The position numbers and the translations under genes were made by a program. From Gnetum montanum (Eukaryota > Streptophyta > Gnetopsida > Gnetales > Gnetaceae), in contig MNCI01004986.1 of NCBI GenBank assembly GCA_015680685.1, positions 79,084 through 143,083 on the forward strand: 64,000 nucleotides of DNA, in the 5' to 3' direction. The notes beneath the pieces are model-generated. The model saw only the letters and a list, made by a program, of their open reading frames with translations, was not told the DNA's origin and did not search any database. Shown here piece by piece: positions 31,970 to 42,611 of this stretch (position 1 is the stretch's first letter; each line of letters begins with the position of its first letter).

Positions 31970-32787
31970 TGATGAGTGGTGAGGTACCCTACACTCAACC
32001 ATACAAAACAAGCATAGCATGCACGATCTAGTTGAACTCCGTAGACTAAGTGCTACACACCCCATGGAACACTTGGGGTTAATCATTCGTTGTCTTCCCA
32101 GACTTACTTGTAGTTGTCACGGTGTATGGTTAAGTTCGAGGTATATGATTTTTATATCTTTTATGTTTTTCTCCTATGCTATCGAGGTGAAGGGTTGAGA
32201 AACTAACTAACTCTAACTAATGAACTATGTCTAAACTACCTAGCGTCAGCATCCGTTCCCACTTACCGTACACACCCTGAACCGATGCAACCGTGGCTAC
32301 CAAATGCTAATCGTTACTGGGATTATCACGCGTAACGCACATGCTCGAAGTGATTGTACTAAGGCACTTAACTAGGAGGAAAGGGTTGAGAAAGCTAATC
32401 TAGCCTAAGTGCGATGAGCAGCAGATTCCTTGACTAACCGTACACATCCTTAGATGCTCGTAATCAAGTCATACTCATACTGCATTTTAGGAGTTTAAGG
32501 GTGAGAGAGAAAATAATAAATAAAATCCTATTCCATGCACTGCAAGTTTTATCTAGGAAGTTCGTATTTATTGTTGTATACAACTTGTGTTTAGGTACAA
32601 TGTTGCTTGAATAAAGATCCGTTCACTTTAGGACTCCTACTGCGGGCACATGGAAAATATTCTCTCTAGAGTGATCAAACTACCAGAGTTTCCCTACTTC
32701 TAACTCAAGATGAGGAAACAAGGGAGAGCCGCCTCTAGACTTGGTGGCGGACCACGATATCATGGCCTATGTGAATCGTGTCTCATC
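31970..32787 (-). repeat. 5' LTR of element B
   Basis: 818 bp. Begins TGATGAGTGGTGAGG and ends GTGTCTCATC without the final A. Compared with the 3' LTR it lacks about 88 bases after 32446 and a stretch of U3 including the TATA region (about 32730-32770). Confidence 0.85.
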
Positions 32788-32792
32788 CGTAG
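32788..32792. repeat. Target-site duplication of element B, right copy
   Basis: CGTAG immediately after the LTR, followed by TTGATC as in the uninterrupted integrase. Confidence 0.8.
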
Positions 32793-33480
32793 TTGATCTA
32801 TATCAAGAACACACCATCAAACCAAGCCATTAGGGCACACTTTGTAAAGTTTCCCATTAATCTCCATAAAGTACTTGGCTTGGTGAAGAAACTGTTGTTT
32901 CTTCTTAAGGTCTAACTCTTATGGTGTTTGTTGGATGAGGAGATAGGTAAGAATGCTATTGTACTAGTTTGTATCCATGGGTGATTGATTAGAGGAATTC
33001 ATTAGGGAAATGATTAGAAATTGGATACTCATCCTCTTTGTTATCCCATCGCAATAGAGATAAATGATCGGCAACTACGTTCTTGGTGCCTTTATGATCG
33101 ATCATCGTTAAATCGAACTCTTGTAAGATTACAAGCCATCGTATGATATAAGGACTTAGCATTGGCTTATTCATGAGAAACTAGATTACACTATGATTTG
33201 TATGTATATATACTTTGTAACCTAATACATAGTGCCTAAACTTTTCTAATGCAAACACTACAACCATTAATTCTTTCTCTATGGTAGTGTAGTCAAGTTG
33301 TGCACCAACGATACTTCTACTTGCACAGTGGATGTAATAAGGATGTTTTTGGTCATCTAACTATGTAAGTACAGCTCCTAAGGCATAGTTGGATACATCA
33401 ATTATGATATGGAATGGTTTGAAATAGTCAGGAGCTTGTAGAATGGGTGTTTCTACTAGCTTTTATTTTAGAGTTTGGAA
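32793..33480 (-). pseudogene. RNaseH: RNase H and integrase N-terminus of element A
   Basis: Minus strand. 32985-32793 is the start of integrase (KLYKVCPNGLV-like block; the zinc domain continues at 25549). Above it lies RNase H: KELMVVVFALEKFRHYVLGY-like block (about 33200-33290), then the open stretch 32989-33174 with WLVILQEFDLTMIDHKGTKN and VVADHLSLL, which carries the terminal D-H-L-S catalytic motif. Present here and in E but deleted in element 1. Contains stops. Confidence 0.8.
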
Positions 33481-34560
33481 AGCCAATTCGCATTCCTTGG
33501 TCCATTCAAAAGGTACGTTCTTTTTCATTAATTCCACCAATGGTTTTGCAACCTTTGAAAAGTTCTTTATAAATCTCCTATAGTAGCTAGTATGTCCAAG
33601 AAATGACCAGATATCTTTGATAGTTTTTGGTTGACAGGTGATTCCTTGGATAACTTTGATTTTCTCAGGGTCTACCTCTATCCCTGTGTGTGATATTTTA
33701 TGCTATAGTACTATACCTTCTTGGATCATCAAATGGATTTTTTGCCAGTTGAGCCTCAAATTGGTTTCTACACATCTTTTTAATACTTGCTCTAATAGGT
33801 ACAAGGATTAATTAAAGTTTGCTCCATAAGTGGAGAAGTCATCCATGAATACCTCCACACCATTTTCTATCTACTACTGGAATATACTTAGAACTAGTCA
33901 TTAAAATGTTGTAGGGGCATTGCACAAGCCAAATAGCATCTATTTGTATGCAAACATTCCCCAAGGGCTGGTGAACATAGTCTTGGCTTGGTCTTCTAGG
34001 GCTTTTTGTATTTGGTTATATCTACTATATCCATCTAGAAAACTGTAATAGTGATGCTCTATGATGGTGTCTAAGACTTGGTCAACGAATGACAATGGAA
34101 AGTGCTCTTTGAATGTTGCCATATTTAGTAACCTGAAATCTATGCACACCTTCCATTTGCCTCCCTTTTTAGGCACTATAACTAGGGGGCTAACCCATTC
34201 GCTATCAGCAATGGGGTATATGAACCCAACCTTAAGAAGTTGTTTGATTTCTTCCTTAACTACTTGCTTTAGCTTTGGGTTTAAATGCCTCTATGGTTGT
34301 CTTCGAGGCTTCATGAAGGGGTTGGTGTAAATTCTATGTTGGCATATCCTAGGATCTATTCTAGTTAATTCAGGATATGACCAAGTGAAGGCTTTCAACC
34401 ATCTATTTATTACCTTCAGCAGTCTTTCTTTTTGTTGAGGAGCAAGCTTAGCATTAATAATTACCAGTTTTCCATTTTTAAGGAATGTGTACTCCATACC
34501 GATGGGCAATGGTTTTAGCTCAAGGGGCTCCTGTTTAAACTTCTTAGGGATTTCCAACTT
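33481..34560 (-). pseudogene. RT: Reverse transcriptase of element A
   Basis: Minus strand. LAPQQKERLLKVINRWLK (about 34440), MPKKGGKWKVCIDFRLLNM (34176), HYYSFLDGYSRYNQIQ (motif A), TMFTSPWGMFAYK, LFGLCNAPTTF, and motif C FMDDFSTYG at 33838-33849 with both catalytic Asp residues intact, unlike element 1. Thumb block and start of RNase H follow. Broken by stops but catalytically complete, so the parent element was autonomous. Confidence 0.88.
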
Positions 34561-34699
34561 TCCCTAGTTGATATTTTTGAGGTTAAGATTGGGAAGTTGG
34601 TGGTGGACTTGCTCTAATGTGTCAATGCTATCAATATAAGTGCAAGTCAAACCCTCAGTTGGTTCCATGCATATGATTTAGTTGCTTTCTCGATCATTT

Positions 34700-35430
34700 A
34701 TCATCCACTGCATGTCATCTTATCATGTGGCTACTACATATAGGCATCTTTGTATGTTGATCACTTGTGCACACTGATTACATGCAGGCAATGCTAAACT
34801 TTGCACAAACCATGACCTTTGCACGAAATTACACCCTATGTCACTATATGTGATGCGTGGAACTTTCTTCTTCTTGATCTTCTCGAATGTATTTTTCTTT
34901 GATATTTCTAGGGAAAGATTGCAAATTCCTAGGCATGCATCGATGGTGCTTAACCATGCCCTTCCCATTATGATTAGGAAGTCCCCCTTACCATTGTTCA
35001 CCTAAATTACTAGGAAGTCAACTGGATATGAACATCCACAAATAGTGGTAACAATGTCTTCCTCTAGTCCCAATGGGATAGTGATCGACTGGTTGGCCAA
35101 CTCTAGATAGATGTTGCTCTTTTTCAATGGAGGCAGGTTCTAGGTGTTGTACATTTCTTGAGAAATCAAGTTGATACTAAAACTTGAATCTAAAAGAGCC
35201 TTGCATGGTGCATTTCCAATGATTTGTAAGTATATCAAAGGACTCCTAGAATAAGAGAATTTCTTGGGAAGGTGGCCAACCTTGATCCAATCGGTGAAGG
35301 CATGTGTTAACCTGACCGTATGCCTTGAGTGTGATGGTTGAGTTGAAGGAGGCTCCGAAGTATTGATTGATATTGAGGCATCTAAGGACTTAGCTACTTG
35401 TGATTGTAAGGGCTTGGTTGGACTGTTGGT
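34700..35430 (-). pseudogene. pro: Protease region of element A
   Basis: Minus strand. Contains VRLTHAFTDWIKVGHLPKKF-like block (about 35290), the active-site block LLDSSFSINLIS (about 35180, Gly lost), and the open stretch 34723-35001 with GDFLIIMGRAWLSTIDACLG and ICNLSLEISKKNTF, leading to the RT linker. Degenerate. Confidence 0.75.
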
Positions 35431-35976
35431 TCTAAAGAAATGTCTTTTCTTTATGTGGTTGTCGGAACCAACAGTAGCTTGAGTGTGAACAGCCCTTATG
35501 GCATTACGTTGCCATGGCTGGGTAGGGAGTTCACCCTACATCGTGGGAGTAGGTGGTAGTGGAGCTATTGGTGGAAGAGATGTAGTTGGATGAGAAGGAT
35601 AGTATGTTTGTGGAACATCACCCCTAGGAGAAGGAGTCCTATAGTACTCACAAGCTTCGTAGTACAGTTGAGGAGTAATGTGACCACTAGAGTCACATGG
35701 AGAGACTAACTAGTACACGTAATATCCATACGGGTCAAGTTACCAATAAGGATACTATTGCCTTAGTGGTGGAATTTCCCATGATTGTGGGTATTGCCAC
35801 TGTTGATGCTACTTGATTGTTTGTGATGGAGTTCCACTTGGATAATATGTTAAGGGTTGGTGGAACTACCTTAGGTTACCTTGAGTATAAGGTAACCTTC
35901 AGGGTGTTTGCCTTTTGTTTAATCGTGGGTTGAGTGCATACACCCCAGACTCTTGTAGATGTGAGATTATAGGACA

Positions 35977-37847
35977 ACATCCTTTGGGATGGTCATATTA
36001 ACATATCTTGCATCCATTATCATTGTCTGTATCTGAATCCAAAACTTCTTCAATGATAGTAACTTTTCCCTTACCCTTGTTACATGCATGTTTAGTTTCT
36101 CTTTCCTTTCTTTTTTCACAATCATTACCTTGCTCTCTAGACTCTTCTACTATTTTAAGAATAGTTTGAAATTGATTGTCTAGGGAGTCCCATAATTGGT
36201 CTACATTTTTCGATACTTCTGATGTCAACTTTTGGATAGGAAAAGTTTTCCTATTCACCATCTCTTCGAGTGGTGACTCTTCTTCATCCTCACAAAATCT
36301 TACTCCCTTTTTTTAAAGGGAAGGATCTCTACTATACTCTTCCATACTTTCTCTCTTCCATAGCTTACCTTCTTCCTTAGCAACTTGCTCTAATAGTCTT
36401 TGAACTTGATGAGACCTAAGCTCAAATAGTCTTTCTTGGGCATAAGCCCCAAGGGTTCTTGTTTCATGCCTAATCCCATCCACGAGATGGCACAGTTGAT
36501 CCCTTTGTGAATAACCATGGCTAGGACAACAATGTAGTAATGCATAGTATTAGCCCATGGTAGCATCCAAGGGTTCATGTTCTCCTTATTTCCACCCTTG
36601 GATTTGCTTTCGCAAGTTAGACACTCAGGAGCACGTTTGGTATTTCTCGTTGAACACTTCTAACATAGTACTCCACCTATGAATGGATTCTAGTTCTAAG
36701 GACCAATACCAACTTTTTGTTTCTTTAACTAGTGTTTGTGGGAACAACTTAAGTTTTTTCCATTTGATTTCTATGTTTTGCAAGACACACACATCATGGA
36801 ATGCTTGTAAGTGAGTTTGAGGGTTAGCGTTGTATCCCCCTTTGAATCGTGGGATGTTGTTCATATCTAATCTCTTAATCATACTATCCTTTTGGTGCCT
36901 TGTTGGAACTCTCATAGCCTCAGTTATGTCTAACATATTTCAAGTAGTGAGTAGAGATTCATCATGATCATCTTGCCCATGGTGTTTATGATGCCTATGT
37001 TGTTCACTACTCTCCCTTATTCTATGTTGTGATTCTCTAGAGTGCCCTTGTCCCCTTTCCTGGTTGTTTCATTTATGACTTCCACTTTGCCTACCTTTAT
37101 CCTCATGACCCTTTTCTCTATGGCTGCACCTAAATACTGAAGGAGAGGGTGAAGGAGATGATGAAGCTGAAGAAGAAGGAGAACCATTACCATGATGGTG
37201 TTTGCTACTTCTCTTCGATGGTCTCTACCTCAATCACAATTGTGATTAGAATGTCCACCTTTATCATGTGTCTATGTTCCTTTTTTGGATCCTTTTTGCT
37301 CATGGGTATCAGAACCTAGGTTATGATTAGTGGAATGAAGGTTCTGATACACAACCCCTTGACCAAAGTCAAGGGGAGGAACATCGTTTTGTGGGAAACC
37401 TCTTGAGGCAGGTTCACCACCCTCATTTTTACTTAAAACATGTGGATCATCTTGGGACCACTTACCATTCAAAGACTTATGATGTCTCTCCTATTGCAAT
37501 TCCCTTTGACATTGTGCCTCCATGGGATAGTATTCCATCAAGTCATGGTCTTGCACAACGTATTCTGCGTGTATGTGTGGCATGCCAATTTTTGAGAGAG
37601 CACGAAGAAGCATGCTTAGGGTTGAATGATCGGGAGGTAACACTATGTTATCTTCTAAGTATTGCCAATGAAATTTTTCATCTTGAAGGAGGATAAAGGT
37701 GAAGTATGATATATACTCATCTAGATGACTATGTACCACATGAAACTGTTGAGGGACTAGTGAATCATTGTCATGTGTATTACACCACCGATTGTTTCTT
37801 GTCTCAGACCTAGGCAATGAAATGCTTTCTTATGAAGAAGGAGACAC
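35977..37847 (-). pseudogene. gag: gag of element A
   Basis: The start ATG has become GTG at 37845-37847 if alignment with B is right. N-terminal domain: HSHLDEYISYFTFILLQD and NIVLPPDHSTLSMLLRALSK with IHAEYVVQDHDLMEYYPM (37491-37817). Charged His/Gly/Ser linker (36980-37270), Retrotrans_gag core 36625-36936 (MNNIPRFKGGYNANP, KLKLFPQTLVKETKSWYW), then the DGLGMKQE-region and EMVNRKTFPIQKLTSE, ending in the finger at 35977-36012 (C-K-I-C-x3-H-x3-C, one stop inside). Several stops and shifts. Confidence 0.85.
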
Positions 37848-37960
37848 ACTTATTTGTTCAATGTGCTATGTATTATTTTCTTTTTCTCAACCAATCCTAA
37901 GGGTTCATTCCAATGATGTGAATGATTTCCTAAGTTCTAATTAACACACAAACAACTAAG

Positions 37961-37978
37961 TCCCTGACAACAATGCCA
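37961..37978 (-). promoter_or_regulatory. Primer binding site of element A (tRNA-Asp type)
   Basis: Minus strand TGGCATTGTTGTCAGGGA: 13 of 18 positions match the tRNA-Asp complement and all five differences are C to T or G to A. One base from the LTR end. Confidence 0.75.
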
Positions 37979-37979
37979 A

Positions 37980-38799
37980 TGATGAGCAGCGAGGTACCCC
38001 TATGCTCAACCATACAAATACAAGTGCCCATGAATGATTCGATCAAATTCCAAGGACTAAGTGTGTATGTGCCTTTGTGGAACAAGGATCAGTTGGTTAA
38101 TTGTTGTCTTCTGAAACTTACTTATATGTCAGAATTATATGGTTAAGTAAGCTTGAGGCATATGATTTTTATAGCTTTTATGTTTTATATCCTGTGCTAG
38201 TAAGGAGGGAGAGAGATGATTAAGTAACTAATTTAATTTAACTATTCATTAACTAGGTTCTAACTAGTCCTAACACCATTATTCATTCTCACTTGCCATA
38301 CACACCTTGAACTAGTGCAACTTCACTGGGATTACCAAATGCTAATCGTCACTGGGTTACCAAGCGTTACACACATGCTTGAAGCAGTCATGCTGAGTGT
38401 AATTACTTAAGAGAGTTGTAAGGTGAGAGAAGACATTAATTAACTAGGAAAACATTTAATAACATCAATTGACACTAATTAATCTATTCTAGATGTTGTA
38501 AAGTTTATCACAGAGTTCATCTTTATTGCTGTACACAAGGTGTGCTCAGGTACACAATGCTCAAATAAAGATCCATTCACTTTATGACTCCTACTATGGG
38601 CACGCAGAAATAATTCTAACTCTGGGAGGGAGAAAATGCAAGAGTTTGGCTAATGGTCTAACTATCTATTATGAAACCAAGTGCACCCACCTCTTATTTA
38701 TAGGCAAGCAGATAGGTCCCGATATTGGGTATTTAACATCACATGCTAGGCTTCGATATCATGGATGCGATATCGCGGACCCGATATTGCAGTTCATCA
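37980..38799 (-). repeat. 5' LTR of element A
   Basis: 820 bp, plus-strand ends TGATGAGCAGCGAGG and GATATTGCAGTTCATCA. TATA box at 38695-38702; U3 with CGATATC motifs (38752-38790). Strongly similar to the 3' LTR over its full length. Confidence 0.9.
38695..38702 (-). promoter_or_regulatory. TATA box of element A 5' LTR
   Basis: TATAAATA on the minus strand, the proposed promoter of the element transcript, with an AATAAAG signal about 130-180 bases downstream near 38570. Confidence 0.7.
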
Positions 38800-38804
38800 T
38801 CAAT
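38800..38804. repeat. Target-site duplication of element A, right copy
   Basis: TCAAT directly after the LTR end, identical to 21802-21806. Confidence 0.85.
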
Positions 38805-39192
38805 TATATGAACAATTACATGTGGGGGAAGTGCATCAAAGAAAAAATAGTATAAGGTTTAAAGACTTTATATGCTTTCAAAACAAGTGCAAGAATTTAG
38901 GCCTATGGGCTTGGAAGGTTAGACAACAAATTTTTCATACTATCATCTATCCTATTGTATTGTATTAATGTGTTATTTGATGACTTGGACTTGGTGCTAA
39001 ACATTGGGAAGATATTGAAAAAATATAACAAATTTTTCTTCTTTATAATTTAAAGGTAAAGATGTAAACTCCTTACTTAATGTAATTATGTGAATGTGAT
39101 TTATTACCTTTAGAAGAATAAGGCTTATGTTAATTCATTGCATACACTCATAGCTTACATAGTTCAAGGTAAGACAAATTCTCTAAAGTAGT
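38805..39192 (+). pseudogene. LINE-2 reverse transcriptase, 3' part
   Basis: Continuation of the RT interrupted at 21806. Readable pieces: NNYMWGKCIKEKIV, FQNKCKNLGLWAWKVRQQIF and TIIYPIVLY, which is the standard post-YADD order of such LINEs (basic segment, N-K-C, G-L-W-A-W-K, P-x-x-L-Y-G-C). Then HWEDIEKI and degenerate sequence to 39192, where an LTR relic begins. Many stops. Confidence 0.75.
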
Positions 39193-39870
39193 TAATGAGT
39201 AGCATGTATCTCCTATGTCCAACCATATGAATCACAAGCGTGCACTAGTGATCTGGTCAAATTCCATGGACTTTAGTTCCTAAGCTACATATAGTCTTAA
39301 ACTATGAGGCAAAGGGTTGTATGATTATTTTCTTTCTAACTCACACTTGTGCTATTAGTTCGTATGTTAAATGTGAGTTAAGGCACATGATGTGTATTTT
39401 TATAAGTATTTTTATGTGTTTTCTTCCAAGGGTAGCTAAGTAAATGAAGATTTAATAATCAACTATTTAACTACATAGCTAATCTAGTAACTAGTTATTC
39501 TAGCATAAGTAGCCACTACCACTTAGCATACACATCTTGAACTAGTATCAATGCTACTAGGTTACCAAGTGATGATTATTGGGTGTACCAAATGGCCACT
39601 ACTAGGATTACCAAGTGCAATATGTTATGTTCGAAGTGGTCATACTTACGTTTTTATGGTTAAGTACATTAATTAACTAAAGCCATACCGGTAAATTGCA
39701 TTGAAAGTAAAGTATAAATAGTAAAGATTAAACTCTTCCAAGTGTTGCAATGAATATAAAAAATCTTGACTTTATTGTTATTCACATCATGCATTTAGGT
39801 ACATGACATTCGAATAGAGCACTATACAATCTCTTTAATTCATACTATAGGTGCTTAAAATGATATATTA
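39193..39870 (-). repeat. Old LTR relic of the A/D superfamily
   Basis: Plus-strand TAATGAGTAGCATGTATCTC then blocks matching LTRs A and D in the same order: CCAACCATATGAATCAC, CATACACATCTTGAACTAG, GGTTACCAAGTGATGATT, and the R-region block TTTATTGTTATTCACA near 39772. U3 is missing after about 39870. The most diverged LTR in the window; no partner LTR found. Confidence 0.65.
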
Positions 39871-39899
39871 CTTATTAAAAACAATGTAAAGACAAAATT

Positions 39900-41419
39900 T
39901 ATTAGAAGACCTCAGTTTAAGAGTAAGCCTTAAAATTTTATAAAGAGGAAACCTAAATTTTGGAATTGTGGTAAAGTTGGTCATATCAAGAAAGATTGTA
40001 AAGCCCCTCCTAAAAAGGGTAAAGAGAATAATGTATCAAAAAATGATAAAGATCATTTTTCTCAAGAGGAAGATTTATATGATGTGTCCTCTTATGATAA
40101 TGCTAATAGATATTCATGCTAAGTGGATTCAAGTACATCTCATCACTAAACTCCTCATTTTAATTAGTTTAGTGGGTATACATTTTTTAATCTCAAAATG
40201 GTATGATTGGATAATGATGGTTTATGCAAAGTGGTAGGTTATGGGAAGGTTAAGATTTAGTTTAATAGTGGAACAATTAAATCAATTTCCCATGTATATC
40301 ATGTTTCACCACTCACTAAAAACTTCTTTACTATAAGTGAATTAAATGATGCAAGACTAACTGTTAACTTTGGAGGTGGAAAATATCAAATACTACATGG
40401 TTCATCTCGTTTGGCTTCTAGAATAAAAACACGTAGAGTTGTATAAATTAGAAGCTAAGACATTAAAATAGAAATTGAGTGCTTTTTTTGTTGGTGGTTT
40501 AAATTCAAGTATTGAATTATAGCATAAAAAATGGAAATTCTTGGTGAAAAAGAACTTAAGGAACTATACAAGTAAGGTAAATTCAAGTTATCAAAAACTT
40601 CCTTAGATTTTTACCATCATTGTCTACATGGTAAATAGAGGCATCACAGTTTTCAAAAAAGTTTTGCTAAATCTCTTCAGATATTAGAATTAATACACAA
40701 TGATGTATGTCAACTAGTTAAAGATATTAAAATAATTTCCTTTGCAGGTGCTATGTATTATGTTTCTTTTCTTGATGATTATTCTATAAAGAGCTGGATT
40801 TATTATTTAAGACATAAATTTGAGATATTTGGAAAATTTTAATAACTCAAAACTCTTGTTGAGAATTACTTAGGGAAGAAAAATCGAAATTCTTAGAATC
40901 AACAATGGTGGTAAATTTTACTCTAATGAATTTAATGTTTTTTATAAAGAACAAGGTATTCAAAGGAAAAAGACTTTCCTAGAAGCTCCCAAACAAAATG
41001 GAGTAACAGAGCATTTCAATTGAACATTGATGGAATATGCCAAAGGTATAATCAATCTTGATAAGCATTTCTAAGGTGAAGTAGTAATGATTGTATCTTA
41101 TCTTATCAATAGATCTCCTTTATCGGCACTTGATAGAAAAGTTTCATAGGAAGTTTGGAGTGTAGATCCATTAATTTTAATTATTTGAAGATTTTTTTTT
41201 TGTGAAGCCTATGTACATGTTACAAAATTTGATAGGTCCAAATTAGAATCTAAGCCTCTTAAATGTATTTTCCTTGGCTATGGACATAGTGTCAAAGCTT
41301 ACAAGTTGTATAATCTAAAAACTAAAAGGGTTATTTATAGTTACGATATCATCATTGGAGAAAAAGGTGGATCTATGAAATAGGAATCTTTAAATAATGT
41401 AACTCCTATGTATATACAT
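39900..41419 (+). mobile_element. Ty1/copia element fragment (gag end, protease, integrase)
   Basis: Order gag-protease-integrase places it in Ty1/copia. Nucleocapsid knuckle FWNCGKVGHIKKDCKAPP at about 39958 (first Cys replaced by Phe). Protease area near 40120 is very degenerate. A copia-type gag-pre-integrase stretch (about 40590-40660: HHCLHGK-like) leads into the integrase core: LIHNDVCQ (first D, about 40690), YYVSFLDDYS, NNGGKFYSNEF (second D lost to N) and PKQNGVTEHFN (catalytic E, about 40993), then KCIFLGYG (about 41258). RT and RNase H are absent because the LTR of element D begins at 41420. Confidence 0.8.
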
Positions 41420-42364
41420 TGATGAGCAGCGAGGTACCCCTATTCCCAACCATATGAATCACGCAGCATTCACACACGACTCGGTCAAATTCTGCGAACT
41501 TTATCGTTTCTAGTGCACTAGCCTTTTAGGAAGTGAATATAACCTTAAAGTTAATCATTGTCCTCCCAATTACACTTGTGACATTCATTGGTATGGTTAA
41601 GTGTAACTGAGGTATCCAATTTTTATCCTTTTGTATTTTATATTGTGGGTGCTCAAAATGTAGATAAAAAAGAGTCTAATTAACTAATCTAAGTGACTAA
41701 TTAACTCATCACTTAAATAATCCTAACATAAGCATTTATTCCCACTTTTCATACATGTCCTAAATGCACATATCCACTGCTGGGCGACCAAACACTATGC
41801 AACTGGGCATACCAAGTAATAACGTTGTTAAGATTACCAAGTGAATACGTGTTATGCTCAAAGTAGTTGTACTTATGTATTTAATCTATCTAGCTTAATA
41901 ATCTTATTAACTCAATTAGTAGAAAATAGCTGTGAAATAATTGAGAATAATTAACAAATAATTAAAAACATTGAATGCATAAATAAAAATACTAATCTAT
42001 CCAAATTACTGCAAGGTTTATTAGAAAGCTCATTTTTATTATCGCACACATTGTCATGCTCAGGTACAACAATGCTCGAATAAAGATCTGTACACTTAAT
42101 GACTCCTACTACGAGCACTTAGGAAAAATATTATAACTTTTGAATGGAAAAAATGCAAGGGCTTTTCTACTACTAAAATCCAGACTCCCCATAAATGCAG
42201 CTGGTAGGTGCATATTTATAGGTGATGGACAGACACCGCGTTGACGAGGCATCATCAACATAGGTCAAAATGCATTGATGGGGCCTCATGGATGAGGCCT
42301 CATCTATGCAATTGGCTATGTTGACGAGGCCTTATCAACATAGCCAACCAATGATGAGTCATCA
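41420..42364 (-). repeat. 3' LTR of element D
   Basis: 945 bp, plus-strand ends TGATGAGCAGCGAGG and CAATGATGAGTCATCA. TATA box at 42213-42220. U3 is filled with GATGAGGCC/GGCCTCATC motifs (42235-42345) instead of the GATATCG motifs of A and B. Confidence 0.88.
42213..42220 (-). promoter_or_regulatory. TATA box of element D LTR
   Basis: TATAAATA on the minus strand at the conserved LTR position. Confidence 0.65.
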
Positions 42365-42380
42365 TACCCCAACAACTGAA
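42365..42380 (-). promoter_or_regulatory. Polypurine tract of element D
   Basis: Minus strand AGTTGTTGGGGTA next to the LTR start TGATGACTC. One G shorter than in A and B. Confidence 0.65.
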
Positions 42381-42611
42381 TGAAAACTCATCTTGAGTTC
42401 TTTTACAAAATTGAGAAGGTATTGGATTATTGATTGACTTTCTTTCAACAAAACAAACTTGACTAACTTGACAAAAAATGGAGTGCCGAGGTGTACGGAT
42501 CAACAGATTTCAAAAATGATGGTGTTCAGGATACAAAATTGAACACCATGACACAACTCATCAAAAATTGAACAACACATTCCTCAATGATATGAAGCTT
42601 GTTGGAGAAGC

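Larger units (their letters stand above)
25551..32787 (-). mobile_element. Element B: gag-pro-only Tat/Athila-like element nested in A
   Basis: About 7.2 kb, minus orientation, inserted in the integrase of A with CGTAG duplication. From its 5' side: LTR 31970-32787, primer site, gag, finger, protease, the protease-RT linker, then a direct jump near 28575 to the family spacer, polypurine tract and 3' LTR 25551-26503. RT, RNase H and integrase are absent altogether, so movement would need enzymes from a relative such as A. Its gag and protease frames are the longest and least broken in the group. Confidence 0.9.
21807..38799 (-). mobile_element. Element A: complete Tat/Athila-like Ty3 element, with element B nested inside
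   Basis: Two LTRs (815 and 820 bp) in minus orientation flanked by TCAAT, inserted into the RT gene of LINE-2. From the 5' side: LTR 37980-38799, tRNA-Asp-type primer site, gag, protease, RT with intact FMDD, RNase H, integrase (interrupted by element B), spacer, polypurine tract, LTR 21807-22621. About 9.7 kb without B. It lacks the extra ORF present in D and E. Frames contain stops, so it is inactive, but it has every pol module and is the best reference copy of the family in the window. Confidence 0.9.
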
